Positions 25,148-32,767 of a DNA stretch of 64,000 bases are shown in pieces. The stretch's first letter is position 1; every line of letters begins with the position of its first letter. Location of the stretch: NCBI GenBank assembly GCA_035299025.1, contig DATGXK010000014.1, forward strand, positions 62,001 to 126,000. The letters run 5' to 3'. The notes under the pieces are model-generated. The model ran no database searches. It was given only the letters and a program-made list of their open reading frames with translations, and was not told the origin of the DNA. Made by a program: the position numbers and the translations under genes. The stretch comes from Leadbetterella sp035299025 (lineage in GTDB: Bacteria > Bacteroidota > Bacteroidia > Cytophagales > Spirosomataceae).

Positions 25148-25886
25148 CCGTCTTAGCTTCTCGGATAGTGTCTAGGTCGGACTCAAAGTTCATAAACTCA
25201 TCGGCATCTTTGGCTCCCATATTAATGTTAGGGTTTCTATAGGTCATTTCACTAGCAATAGACTTCTTTGCTGTAAAATGAAAAGCATCAACTCCTGATT
25301 CTGCTAACTGGAGAATATTACTGGCATTTACGCCACTTCCGGCCATAATATTTATTCTGTTTCCGGCTATGGACTTGTATTCTTTGAGGTTTTGAATACC
25401 CTTTGGGGCCGTTTGAAACTGACCCGAAGTCAGAATATTTTCAATTCCTAGCGAAATAAGCTGTTCTACGGCCAACTGAGGGTTTTTGCACATATCGAAT
25501 GCCCTGTGGAAAGTAACGGGCAGCCCCCCAATGGCCTCTATCAACTTAGAATTTTTGTCCATATCTATGTTGCCATCTGAGCTTAAAAGTCCAAGCACAA
25601 AACCTGCCGGCCGGTATTCTTTCATAATCTTAATATCGGCTATCATTGATTTCATTTCCTCTTCGTTATACAAAAAATCGCCTCCTCGCGGCCTTATCAT
25701 GCAGTAAACGGGCAAGGATACTTCGTCCAAAACAGACTTCAAAAGCCCTACACTGGGCGTAGTACCGCCCTCCAAAAATCCGCCACAAAGTTCTATTCTA
25801 TCTGCTCCACCTTTTTCGGCATTTTTGCATGATTTTAGGCTGTAACAACAGATTTCTAAAAGTTTTTTTTTGGCAGTTTTTGTCAT
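25107..25886 (-). CDS. cutC: CutC family protein
   Basis: The 259-residue TIM-barrel protein carries the CutC signature: LEICCYSLKSCKNAEKGGADRIELC at the N-terminus (notably GGADRIELCGGFLEGGTTPS), PVYCMIRPRGGDF, GFVLGLLSSDG, VTFHRAFDM, ILTSGQ, and IMAGSGVNASNI. CutC was linked to copper tolerance in E. coli, but its enzymatic role is not settled. It is cytoplasmic. Its 3' end overlaps the 3' end of porT by 41 bases in convergent orientation, which is an unusually long overlap between two conserved genes. Confidence 0.93.
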   Translation of the reverse strand: MTKTAKKKLLEICCYSLKSCKNAEKGGADRIELCGGFLEGGTTPSVGLLKSVLDEVSLPVYCMIRPRGGDFLYNEEEMKSMIADIKIMKEYRPAGFVLGLLSSDGNIDMDKNSKLIEAIGGLPVTFHRAFDMCKNPQLAVEQLISLGIENILTSGQFQTAPKGIQNLKEYKSIAGNRINIMAGSGVNASNILQLAESGVDAFHFTAKKSIASEMTYRNPNINMGAKDADEFMNFESDLDTIREAKTVIEKLYTSSPSAF

Positions 25887-25997
25887 TTAAATAAAATTAA
25901 AATACTGAAAATTAGGCAAATAGCCTTCTTTGGGCTTTTTTTTGGGAATTTATGACAATTTTTTTTATTAATTGCGTTTTACTGTCAAAGTTTTTTA

Positions 25998-26005
25998 TAC
26001 TTTTG
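25998..26005 (+). promoter_or_regulatory. -7 element TACTTTTG for the DUF2795 gene
   Basis: TACTTTTG matches TAnnTTTG. A TTG at 25972-25974 is 23 bases upstream. The element places the transcript start near 26012, so the start codon must be the ATG at 26048 rather than any upstream codon. Confidence 0.55.
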
Positions 26006-26047
26006 CAGCCAAATTTAAAAGGATTTTTAACTAAAACGAGTGGGAAT

Positions 26048-26269
26048 ATGTACTGGACACTAGAACTTGTTTCTTATTTGGAGGACGCCCCATGGCCAGC
26101 AACTAAAGACGAATTGATAGATTTTTCTATAAGGTCAGGAGCTCCAAATGAAGTGATTGAGAATTTGTCAGAATTGGAAGATGATGGTCAACCTTACGAG
26201 AACATCGAAGAGATATGGCCGGACTATCCAACCAAAGAAGACTTCTTCTTTAATGAAGACGAATATTAA
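26048..26269 (+). CDS. Small DUF2795-like acidic protein
   Basis: The 73-residue protein begins MYWTLELVSYLEDAPWPATKDELIDF, of which LVSYLEDAPWPATKDELIDF is the conserved part, and ends in a very acidic tail (EEIWPDYPTKEDFFFNEDEY). The arrangement of a short helical fold with 'SYLEDAPWPATKDEL' matches the small DUF2795 proteins abundant in Bacteroidota, whose function is unknown. A perfect terminator follows 25 bases after the stop, and a promoter element precedes it, so it is a monocistronic and probably well expressed gene. Confidence 0.85.
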   Translation: MYWTLELVSYLEDAPWPATKDELIDFSIRSGAPNEVIENLSELEDDGQPYENIEEIWPDYPTKEDFFFNEDEY

Positions 26270-26294
26270 GCATATTCTCTGATTTAAATAAAAC

Positions 26295-26321
26295 AAACAC
26301 CTCCAGCGAGGTGTTTTTTTT
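26295..26321 (+). terminator. Terminator after the DUF2795 gene
   Basis: AAACACCTC (26295-26303), loop CAGC and GAGGTGTTT (26308-26316) form a nine-base stem followed by a T run to 26321. Confidence 0.88.
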
Positions 26322-26336
26322 ATGATTTCTCTTTAG

Positions 26337-26344
26337 TATATTTG
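26337..26344 (+). promoter_or_regulatory. -7 element TATATTTG for the AlbA_2 gene
   Basis: TATATTTG fits TAnnTTTG exactly and lies 21 bases before the ATG at 26366. It covers the alternative TTG start at 26342, which can therefore be discarded. Confidence 0.5.
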
Positions 26345-26365
26345 ACCAACAGAGCCTATAAAATC

Positions 26366-27034
26366 ATGACTATTTCTAAAAACTTTGAAAGGCCCGATCT
26401 CAGAAACCTAAGACAGCTCGTTCGCCAAGGCGAAGGCCAACAGCTAGAGTTTAAGCTCAAGAGCAATCATCCTGATAAAATCATGAAGGAAGTGGTGGCT
26501 TTTGCCAACTCAGAGGGCGGTAAGTTGCTGATAGGCGTGGCTGACGACAAAGAACTGATAGGCCTCAAATATCCTGATGAAGACGAGTACATAATCTCTA
26601 AAAGTATTGAAAAGTACATTTTCCCGGAGGTGGAGTACAGTTTAGAAAAAGTGAGGCTCGATAACGAAAAAGAAGTACTGATTTATGACATTTTTGCGAG
26701 CGAGAAAAAACCACACTGCCTAGACTTGAAGGGAATTCCAGACGAACGGAAGATATTTGTTAGAAGTGCAGACAAATCAATACAAGCCAGCAAGGAGGTT
26801 AAAGAAATACTTAAGGGTAGAAAAAAAGACAAAGGATACAAATTTGCTTACGGCGAAAAGGAAAGGACTTTGATGCAATACCTCGATCGGCATCAGGAAG
26901 TTACGGTAAGTAAATTTGCTGAAATAGCCGAAATTCCGAAAAAAACTGCGAGCCGAACAATGGTTTTACTGGTGTTGGCTGGGGTTTTAAGGGTAAATCC
27001 CAACGAGATTGAAGATACTTTTTCGATGGTTTGA
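26366..27034 (+). CDS. Schlafen AlbA_2 domain protein with C-terminal winged helix
   Basis: The 222-residue protein has an AlbA_2 (Schlafen-type) domain at about residues 12-130: EGQQLEFKLK, KIMKEVVAFANSEGGKLLIG (of which VVAFANSEGGKLLIGV is diagnostic), and RKIFVRSADKSIQASKE. A C-terminal helical region follows (about 160-222) with a winged-helix look (LDRHQEVTVSKFAEIAEIPKK, of which VTVSKFAEIAEIPKKTASR would be the recognition part). Such proteins are predicted nucleic-acid binders or regulators. The ATG at 26366 is supported by the promoter element upstream. No operon partner. Confidence 0.85.
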   Translation: MTISKNFERPDLRNLRQLVRQGEGQQLEFKLKSNHPDKIMKEVVAFANSEGGKLLIGVADDKELIGLKYPDEDEYIISKSIEKYIFPEVEYSLEKVRLDNEKEVLIYDIFASEKKPHCLDLKGIPDERKIFVRSADKSIQASKEVKEILKGRKKDKGYKFAYGEKERTLMQYLDRHQEVTVSKFAEIAEIPKKTASRTMVLLVLAGVLRVNPNEIEDTFSMV

Positions 27035-27170
27035 GATCATATTTTATTTATTTTCTTGAAAAATTAATTTAAATTTAACAATTTCATAACATTGATAATT
27101 TACTCTTCACACAGAATATTGTGAATTTTGCAATCGAATTGTAAACGTCTATTTAATAGATTTTTACGAT

Positions 27171-27184
27171 GCGGAGTATTCCGC
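27171..27184. promoter_or_regulatory. Short inverted repeat GCGGA-gtat-TCCGC before the porin
   Basis: A five-base perfect inverted repeat with a four-base loop lies 22 bases upstream of the porin start codon. It could be a small leader hairpin or half of a regulator site. There is no consensus to compare with. Confidence 0.35.
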
Positions 27185-27205
27185 CAAAATTACCAATAAG
27201 AATCA

Positions 27206-28393
27206 ATGAGAAGAACAGTATTCACGACAATCTTTGTCGTTGCGTCTGCTTATGCTTTTGCACAGACAAAACCAACGGAAGTTTCGCCCAAAAAATGGTT
27301 TGAAAAGATTTCGCTCCGAGGCTATGCACAATTGAGATATAATCGTCTTTTTGAAACCAACCCTGCTCTCAAGTGTGAACAATGTGACAGATCTCTGGGC
27401 GAAAATGGTGGTTTTTTTCTTAGAAGAGGACGCTTAATCCTCTCTGGAGATGTCTCGGATCGTTTGTATATTTACATTCAGCCGGATTTTGCGTCAAGTC
27501 CTAGTTCCACTTTTCAGCATAGTTTTCAGGTAAGGGATGCTTACTTTGACTTGGCTCTTGAAAAAGAAAAAGAGTTCAGGATAAGGTTTGGCCAAAGCAA
27601 AGTACCTTATGGATTTGAGAACATGCAGTCTTCGCAAAATAGACTGGCCCTTGACAGAAATGACGCACTAAATAGTGCGGTATCAAACGAGAGGGATTTA
27701 GGAGCTTTCTTCTATTATGCTCCTAAAGAAATAAGATCTCGCTTTGCTTATTTGGTTAGTAGTGGTCTAAAAGGTAGTGGCGACTATGGCGTTTTTGGTT
27801 TTGGTTTTTACAATGGCCAAACCGCCAATCGTGAGGAGTTAAACAACAATGTGCACAAAGTTGCGAGATTAACCTATCCATTCAAGCTAAAAGGTGGTCA
27901 GTTTGTAGAGGCCTCCATCCAGGCTATCACAGGGGAATATACGATAGCCACTTCAACAAGCAATAAGTTAACATCCAACACATTTGACGACAAACGTATT
28001 GCAGGAACCTTGGTCGTCTATCCACAGCCACTTGGTTTTCAGGCGGAATATAATGTTGGAAATGGTCCGGAGTTTGACCCAATTGCCAAAACCACCAGAC
28101 TACAAAACCTTAAAGGTGGGTATGTACAAACCATGTATAGAATCAAAAAAAATAACTTTGAGATCATTCCGTTCGTAAAGTATCAATATTATAATGGAGG
28201 AAAAAAGTTTGAGATAGACGCAAGGAGCTACCTGGTTAAAGACTTGGAGATTGGGGTAGAGTATCAAATTAAGAACTATTTTGAACTTGTAGCACTTTAT
28301 ATGATTTCTGACCGCACCTTTGAAGATTACGCCAAGCTGGATAATCATCAAAAGGGAAATACCCTTAGGCTTCAGGCTCAGTTTAATTTTTAG
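27206..28393 (+). CDS. Phosphate-selective porin O/P-like outer-membrane protein
   Basis: The 395-residue protein has a signal peptide (ending AYAFAQ) and a sixteen-strand-type beta-barrel pattern. Family-like parts are ISLRGYAQLRYNRLF, the insertion NPALKCEQCDRSLGENGGFFLRRGR (with GGFFLRRGRLILSGDVSDR), FRIRFGQSKVPYGFENMQSS, and the terminal LRLQAQFNF ending in phenylalanine. This is the OprO/OprP family, which takes up phosphate or pyrophosphate. No pst or pho genes are nearby, so phosphate control is not shown. The two-cysteine CEQC loop may be a disulfide or metal site. It is followed by a strong terminator. Confidence 0.88.
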   Translation: MRRTVFTTIFVVASAYAFAQTKPTEVSPKKWFEKISLRGYAQLRYNRLFETNPALKCEQCDRSLGENGGFFLRRGRLILSGDVSDRLYIYIQPDFASSPSSTFQHSFQVRDAYFDLALEKEKEFRIRFGQSKVPYGFENMQSSQNRLALDRNDALNSAVSNERDLGAFFYYAPKEIRSRFAYLVSSGLKGSGDYGVFGFGFYNGQTANREELNNNVHKVARLTYPFKLKGGQFVEASIQAITGEYTIATSTSNKLTSNTFDDKRIAGTLVVYPQPLGFQAEYNVGNGPEFDPIAKTTRLQNLKGGYVQTMYRIKKNNFEIIPFVKYQYYNGGKKFEIDARSYLVKDLEIGVEYQIKNYFELVALYMISDRTFEDYAKLDNHQKGNTLRLQAQFNF

Positions 28394-28413
28394 AGTTTTT
28401 TAAGCAAATTATC

Positions 28414-28450
28414 AAACCGACGAGTATAAAACTATTTGTCGGTTTTTTTT
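28414..28450 (+). terminator. Terminator after the porin gene
   Basis: AAACCGAC (28414-28421) pairs with GTCGGTTT (28438-28445), followed by a T run to 28450. The loop is 16 bases. Confidence 0.8.
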
Positions 28451-28454
28451 ATTT

Positions 28455-28470
28455 CTTGCCATTTGGCAAG
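28455..28470. promoter_or_regulatory. Inverted repeat CTTGCC-attt-GGCAAG upstream of the NTF2-like gene
   Basis: A perfect six-base inverted repeat with a four-base centre lies just upstream of the TATGTTTG promoter element (28493-28500), separate from the preceding terminator. It could be an operator. No regulator is known. Confidence 0.4.
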
Positions 28471-28492
28471 TGAAAAATCAAGACTTAAATTT

Positions 28493-28500
28493 TATGTTTG
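28493..28500 (+). promoter_or_regulatory. -7 element TATGTTTG for the NTF2-like gene
   Basis: TATGTTTG fits TAnnTTTG, 18 bases before the ATG at 28519. It also overlaps a longer possible start codon at 28498, which is therefore rejected. Confidence 0.5.
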
Positions 28501-28518
28501 TCAATAAAAAAACAGAAC

Positions 28519-28959
28519 ATGAAAAAAGTACTATTTGGATTTTTACTGGCCAGCATCTTTGCTTCCTGCAACTCCGAAAAAACTACGGAGTCAAATGACC
28601 ATCAAGCACTTATAAAGACTTATTTCGAATACTTTAATGCACACAACTGGCAAAAAATGGCTGAAATGTATGCCGATACTGCCGAATTTAAAGACCCAAG
28701 CCTAGGTATAGGAATAGTAAAACAAACCCACCAGCAAACCATTAAAAAATATAGTGAATTAGCCACTGCATTTCCCGACCTAAAAGACCAAGTAATGGCA
28801 ACTTACCCTTCTGGTAATAAGCACATTGTAGTGGAATTTGTTTCTTCGGGTACAGCTCCTGATGGGTCAAAGTTCGAGCTACCCATTTGCACGATTTTTA
28901 CCATTGAAAACGGCAAGATAACTCAGGACTTTACTTATTATGATAATTCTCAGGAGTAA
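28519..28959 (+). CDS. NTF2/SnoaL-like lipoprotein
   Basis: The 146-residue protein has a lipoprotein signal (MKKVLFGFLLASIFASC, lipobox SIFASC). An NTF2-like cone-fold domain follows, with HQALIKTYFEYFNAHNWQKM, AEMYADTAEFKDPSLG and PICTIFTIENGKITQDFTYYD. These SnoaL-like proteins bind or isomerise small molecules; the residues give no substrate. Expected location is the periplasmic side of a membrane. The ATG at 28519 is favoured by the signal peptide and promoter. A membrane-protein gene follows 21 bases later. Confidence 0.85.
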   Translation: MKKVLFGFLLASIFASCNSEKTTESNDHQALIKTYFEYFNAHNWQKMAEMYADTAEFKDPSLGIGIVKQTHQQTIKKYSELATAFPDLKDQVMATYPSGNKHIVVEFVSSGTAPDGSKFELPICTIFTIENGKITQDFTYYDNSQE

Positions 28960-28980
28960 ATAATTTTAAAATCAATCATA

Positions 28981-29679
28981 ATGCTACCGAATTCACCCTT
29001 TTCTCTCATTATATTTTTCGTTATTACCACATTTCTTTGTTTATTTTTAATTTTTGTAATTCTAAAATCTTCTAAATTAAGCAGAACGAAATCATTACAG
29101 ATTTGTGCAATTTTGGTGTGTTGGCTGGGCATTCAAGCCTACGTTTCCATGAGCGGAACCTACACAAACAATCCCAACTCTTTTCCACCAAAAATAGTAT
29201 TGATGGGCATTTTGCCCATGACAGTTCTGATAATTTCAGTTTTGATTATTCCGAAAACTAGAAAGATAATTGATTCACTTTCAATAAGTAACTTAACCTA
29301 CCTACACCTTGTCAGAATTCCGGTAGAAATAGCTTTGTATTGGTTATATTTACAAAAAGCCATTCCCGAAATTATGACTTTTGAGGGGCGAAATTTCGAT
29401 ATTTTGGCAGGAATAACTGCACCCATCATGGTCTATTTGTATAAAAAAGGAATGAATCCCAAATTATTGATTGGCTGGAATATCATTTCTATGCTTTTAC
29501 TCCTAAACATAGTTTTTACGGCTATCTTCTCTACCGAAACACCCTTACAAAAATTTGGCTTTGAGCAGCCCAATATTGCCATTATACACTTCCCGTTTAG
29601 TTGGTTAGCAACTTTTATTGTTCCAGCTGTTTTGTTTTCTCATCTGGCATCTCTTCGAATTTTGATCCAAAAAGCATGA
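28981..29679 (+). CDS. Polytopic membrane protein of unknown function
   Basis: The 232-residue protein has about six or seven hydrophobic segments, including LIIFFVITTFLCLFLIFVIL near the N-terminus, IVLMGILPMTVLIISVLII, LLIGWNIISMLLLLNIVFTA and FSWLATFIVPAVLFSHLASL. A short extracytoplasmic loop reads SMSGTYTNNPNSFPPK. I do not recognise the family. It follows the NTF2-like lipoprotein gene closely and may share its transcript. The gap of 131 bases before the next gene makes it the end of that short unit. Confidence 0.75.
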   Translation: MLPNSPFSLIIFFVITTFLCLFLIFVILKSSKLSRTKSLQICAILVCWLGIQAYVSMSGTYTNNPNSFPPKIVLMGILPMTVLIISVLIIPKTRKIIDSLSISNLTYLHLVRIPVEIALYWLYLQKAIPEIMTFEGRNFDILAGITAPIMVYLYKKGMNPKLLIGWNIISMLLLLNIVFTAIFSTETPLQKFGFEQPNIAIIHFPFSWLATFIVPAVLFSHLASLRILIQKA

Positions 29680-29810
29680 AAATCAGGCTATTTTGCTTCA
29701 AATTATAATTTGAGCCGTCTCAAATGATGTTTTGAAACGCCTGTTGAGTTTTGACCCTTCAAATTTGTAACATCAAATCGCAACAGTGCGGTTTCAAAAA
29801 TTTTACAAAA

Positions 29811-30161
29811 ATGAAAAAGTTCTCTTATGGTGTTTTGGCCATCACAGTGTTGTTTACAGCATGTAAAACTCTTACATCTACTACTTACATTAAGCCCAAT
29901 GATGCCTTTATTTTAGGTAATAATGAGCATAGAGAATTTAAAGTACGTTTAAAAAATATCTCAAACAGCAATTTGGAGATTTGGAGAACACCCCTTGGAG
30001 GTGGTCAGCATTCTAAAGTTTTGGTAAAGCCTACTGAGACTATTCAAGTAAAAGTAGAAGAGAATACTGCTTTGAGAATCAACAATAACAGCAATGAACA
30101 AGCAACGGTTGAACTTTTAGTTAAAGGAGATACTGGCTTGTCAATGGGATACAAAAAGTAA
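29811..30161 (+). CDS. Small lipoprotein, first gene of an envelope cluster
   Basis: The 116-residue protein starts at ATG 29811 with a lipoprotein signal (YGVLAITVLFTAC). The mature part is beta-rich: HREFKVRLKNISNSNLEIW, GGGQHSKVLVKPTETIQVKV, TALRINNNSNEQATVELLVKG, which suggests an immunoglobulin-like or beta-sandwich domain. No family is recognised. A longer reading from 29751 is unlikely, because it would place non-signal sequence ahead of the lipobox. It is followed 26 bases later by the DoxX gene in what looks like a six-gene operon. Confidence 0.75.
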   Translation: MKKFSYGVLAITVLFTACKTLTSTTYIKPNDAFILGNNEHREFKVRLKNISNSNLEIWRTPLGGGQHSKVLVKPTETIQVKVEENTALRINNNSNEQATVELLVKGDTGLSMGYKK

Positions 30162-30187
30162 ATCAATAACATAAAAACCAATTTAAA

Positions 30188-30673
30188 ATGAAAGAATTAC
30201 TTAGGAAAATATTAACTCCAAAAAAACTTGATTTGAGTTTGGATCTAGCCGTGGCTATTCCACGAATAGTTTATGGTTATTTACTAACCGCAGAATTTGG
30301 TTCGCCTAAGTTCGGATTGCCGTGGTCTGACCCAGACAAAAACCTTGGACTTTTTGAAGTAGCCTTTTGGTTTCCCAATGATGTTGCAGAATACGGAGGT
30401 ATTTTTGCCATGATGCCCGCCTTTTTGGCTTGGATGGCCGCATTCAGTGAAGGAGTGGGTGGTATAGCTTGGATTTTAGGATTTCAGACTCGTATTTTTT
30501 CTTTTCTCATATTTTGCACCATGCTAGTGGTGGTATTTGTCCATCAGATACAATACGGCTATTGGAATATGTTACCTGGAATGGGTATTTTATGGATAGC
30601 GGCCATCAGCATGATTGCCGGCTCCGGACGATTCGGATTAGATTTTATAACTTCTAAATTATTATCAAAATGA
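30188..30673 (+). CDS. DoxX-family membrane protein
   Basis: The 161-residue protein has the DoxX four-helix arrangement. The first helix contains AVAIPRIVYGYLL, the second MMPAFLAWMAAFSEGVGGIAW (with FSEGVGGIAWILGFQTRI as the family motif), and the last includes MGILWIAAISMIAG with the usual SGRFGLDFI end. DoxX proteins are linked to thiol-redox and membrane-stress functions in other bacteria. Its stop codon overlaps the start of the next lipoprotein gene by four bases. Confidence 0.85.
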   Translation: MKELLRKILTPKKLDLSLDLAVAIPRIVYGYLLTAEFGSPKFGLPWSDPDKNLGLFEVAFWFPNDVAEYGGIFAMMPAFLAWMAAFSEGVGGIAWILGFQTRIFSFLIFCTMLVVVFVHQIQYGYWNMLPGMGILWIAAISMIAGSGRFGLDFITSKLLSK

Positions 30674-31023
30674 GATTATTATTAGCCTTTCTTATATGTT
30701 TGACAGCATTGAGCTGTGTACAAAAATCTTACGATCAAACTGTTACGGTGACCTTGGATGTAACTGAAATTCCCGAGATAAAAACGGTAGGAGTTAGAGG
30801 TAGCGACAAACCACTCAGTTGGCGAGAGGATTTTGAGATGAAACCATTGGTAAAAGACAGTCTTTACACAGCCACATTTTCAGGCAAAACGGGTTTGTTA
30901 TTTACCGAAATAAAATTCGTGGTCAATGGTGAGTTTGAATTTAAAGATCAAGACAATAGAAGGGTGGTTTTTGATAAATCTAAAAAAACAATATATCAGG
31001 CAAAATTTAATAAAATCAATTGA
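30670..31023 (+). CDS. Small lipoprotein with CBM20/48-like beta-sandwich
   Basis: The 117-residue protein has a lipobox (CLTALSC, cysteine near residue 16) and a beta-rich domain. The strand order VTVTLDVTEIP, TVGVRGSDKPLSWREDFEM, and IKFVVNGEFEFKDQDNRRVV recalls starch-binding-like domains, in which a variable 'GS..plgW' turn precedes 'F.fKyv.nG'. Sugar binding is inference only. It overlaps the DoxX gene by four bases and is followed four bases later by the DUF2807 gene. Confidence 0.7.
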   Translation: MRLLLAFLICLTALSCVQKSYDQTVTVTLDVTEIPEIKTVGVRGSDKPLSWREDFEMKPLVKDSLYTATFSGKTGLLFTEIKFVVNGEFEFKDQDNRRVVFDKSKKTIYQAKFNKIN

Positions 31024-31027
31024 AATC

Positions 31028-31687
31028 ATGAAAAAGCTAATCATATTAATTCTTATATTTCCGAGCCTGGTAAACGCTCAGTTGTTTGGTTCTGGAAAAG
31101 TAATCACTCGTGAATTTGGATTCAAAGATTTCGACAAGGTAAATATTGAGGATTTTGACGGTCAAGTAGAAATAGAAATTGGAAAACCTTTTGCCATAAA
31201 AATTGAAATAGATGAAAATCTAGAACCAAGACTAAGAGTAAGTAAGGACAATTCTGAAAATCAATTAAATATCTTTTTAGAAGGCAATAAAAATGGTAGA
31301 TTGTATTTAGAAAAAACCAGAATAAAAATGAGAATAAGTATGCCTGAGGCGTCAGTAATAAGTCATCGAGGAAATACAAATATGCATGTTCATGGCATTG
31401 CTGGAAGGTATTTCAGGCTAGAAACTACTGGAAATGGTGATGTGTTTTTGTCAGGCTCGATAGACGAACTGGATATTAAGAAAAGTGGAAATGGCGGAGT
31501 TAAGGCCGAAAAACTTATATCGAAGACGGCCAAAGTAAAGAGCTACGGCAACGGCAATGTAACGGTAAATTCTCAAATTTCCTTAAAGGCTAATGGCACC
31601 GGAAACTGTAGCATCATGCAAACTGGGCCCGGTAAGATAGATCCCATGTCGGGAGTGATAGGAAATGGAGATGTGAGGAAAATATAA
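31028..31687 (+). CDS. DUF2807 adhesin-like beta-helix protein
   Basis: The 219-residue exported protein has a signal peptide ending LVNAQ and a DUF2807 ('head GIN') domain. It begins with VITREFGFKDFDKVNIEDFDGQ (with FKDFDKVNIEDF as the family start). The C-terminal half has repeated glycine-asparagine turns (TGNGDVFL, SGNGGVKA, YGNGNVTV, NGTGNCSI, IGNGDVRK) about 15-22 residues apart, consistent with parallel beta-helix rungs. Function is unknown; an adhesin or regulatory role is suspected for the family. The true start is ATG 31028, not the longer reading from 30926. Confidence 0.88.
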   Translation: MKKLIILILIFPSLVNAQLFGSGKVITREFGFKDFDKVNIEDFDGQVEIEIGKPFAIKIEIDENLEPRLRVSKDNSENQLNIFLEGNKNGRLYLEKTRIKMRISMPEASVISHRGNTNMHVHGIAGRYFRLETTGNGDVFLSGSIDELDIKKSGNGGVKAEKLISKTAKVKSYGNGNVTVNSQISLKANGTGNCSIMQTGPGKIDPMSGVIGNGDVRKI

Positions 31688-31729
31688 ACAAAGTCACAAA
31701 CCCTAGGTTTACAAAATAAAATTAGTTTT

Positions 31730-32767
31730 ATGAGAAAGATATTTTTTCTTACCTTTTTGATTAGCAATTCTTTATTTGCTCAAGACTTCGAATCCGTTTT
31801 AAAGAAATATCCTAATTTTAACGGAGTGGTGTTGGTAGCCGATAATGGCAAAATACAGTACCTAAAGGCACAAGGCCTGGCCAATAGACAAGAAAATATC
31901 AACCTTTCAACTAATTCTGTTTTTAGAATTTGCTCCATTACCAAGACTTTTACAGCAGCCATTATTCTACAACTCTACGAAGAGGGAAGGTTGTCTTTGG
32001 AAGATAAAATGGGAAAATACTTACCTAACTACAAAGGCGAAGCGAAGGATAGGGTAAGCATACATCAACTTTTGACTTACAGTTCTGGCATTAAAAACCT
32101 GGACCAAAATACAGAAGAAATGTATGCTCTGAAACTTCCTATAGATTCTATTTTGGTCAAATATTGCTCTGGAGTCTTGGTTTCAGAGCCAGGGAGGCGG
32201 TTCGACTATAAAAACGCGGAGTATATAATTCTTGGAAAAATCATTGAAAGAATTGAAAATAAGTCCTTTGAGCTTGTTTTAAAAGAAAGAATCTTAGACA
32301 AAATAGGAATGGCAAACTCTGGGATGTTAAGTAATGCAAAAGTCATCAAAAGACTTGCTAACAGCTATTTATACGATTCTGAATCACAGCAGTTTAGCAA
32401 TGATGACCCTTACTGGATCGAGAATTTTTATGCCTCAGGTGCTATGTACAGCACCGTTCAAGACTTGCTAAAGTTTGACCAAGCAGTCTTTGGTTCCAAA
32501 TTGTTTAAAAAATCAACCTTAGATTTGATGCTAAAACCTTATCCAGAACTCTGGAATGTAGCCTATGGTTTTTGGGTGAGCGAAAACGAATATTTGGGTA
32601 AAAAATATCTTTGTTCTGATCGACAAGGGAGTATTTCTGGAAGCAATACTTCGTGGTTGCATATTATTAAAGAAAACAAAACATTCTTGATTTTTGCAAA
32701 TACAGACGCTGTAAATTTGAATAATCTACGTACCGATTTGATTGAAGTTAGCCTAAAGAAGAAATAA
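31730..32767 (+). CDS. Exported beta-lactamase-family serine hydrolase
   Basis: The 345-residue protein has a signal peptide (FLTFLISNSLFAQ). Penicillin-recognising motifs are SxxK in CSITKTFTAAI (about residue 71) and YxN in YKNAEYIILG. It resembles class C beta-lactamase-like esterases and D-Ala peptidases (PF00144). The third K-T-G-like motif is not obvious; SISGSNTSWL occupies the expected region, as often seen in the esterase-type members. It lies 42 bases after the DUF2807 gene and directly abuts the AraC-type gene. Confidence 0.88.
   Translation: MRKIFFLTFLISNSLFAQDFESVLKKYPNFNGVVLVADNGKIQYLKAQGLANRQENINLSTNSVFRICSITKTFTAAIILQLYEEGRLSLEDKMGKYLPNYKGEAKDRVSIHQLLTYSSGIKNLDQNTEEMYALKLPIDSILVKYCSGVLVSEPGRRFDYKNAEYIILGKIIERIENKSFELVLKERILDKIGMANSGMLSNAKVIKRLANSYLYDSESQQFSNDDPYWIENFYASGAMYSTVQDLLKFDQAVFGSKLFKKSTLDLMLKPYPELWNVAYGFWVSENEYLGKKYLCSDRQGSISGSNTSWLHIIKENKTFLIFANTDAVNLNNLRTDLIEVSLKKK

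Noticed and set aside
25952..26047. Longer N-terminus of the DUF2795 protein
   Set aside because: The promoter -7 element at 25998-26005 lies within it, and the family starts at the ATG at 26048.
30926..31027. Longer N-terminus of the DUF2807 protein
   Set aside because: It would overlap the previous gene by about 100 bases and place sequence ahead of a clear signal peptide starting at 31028.
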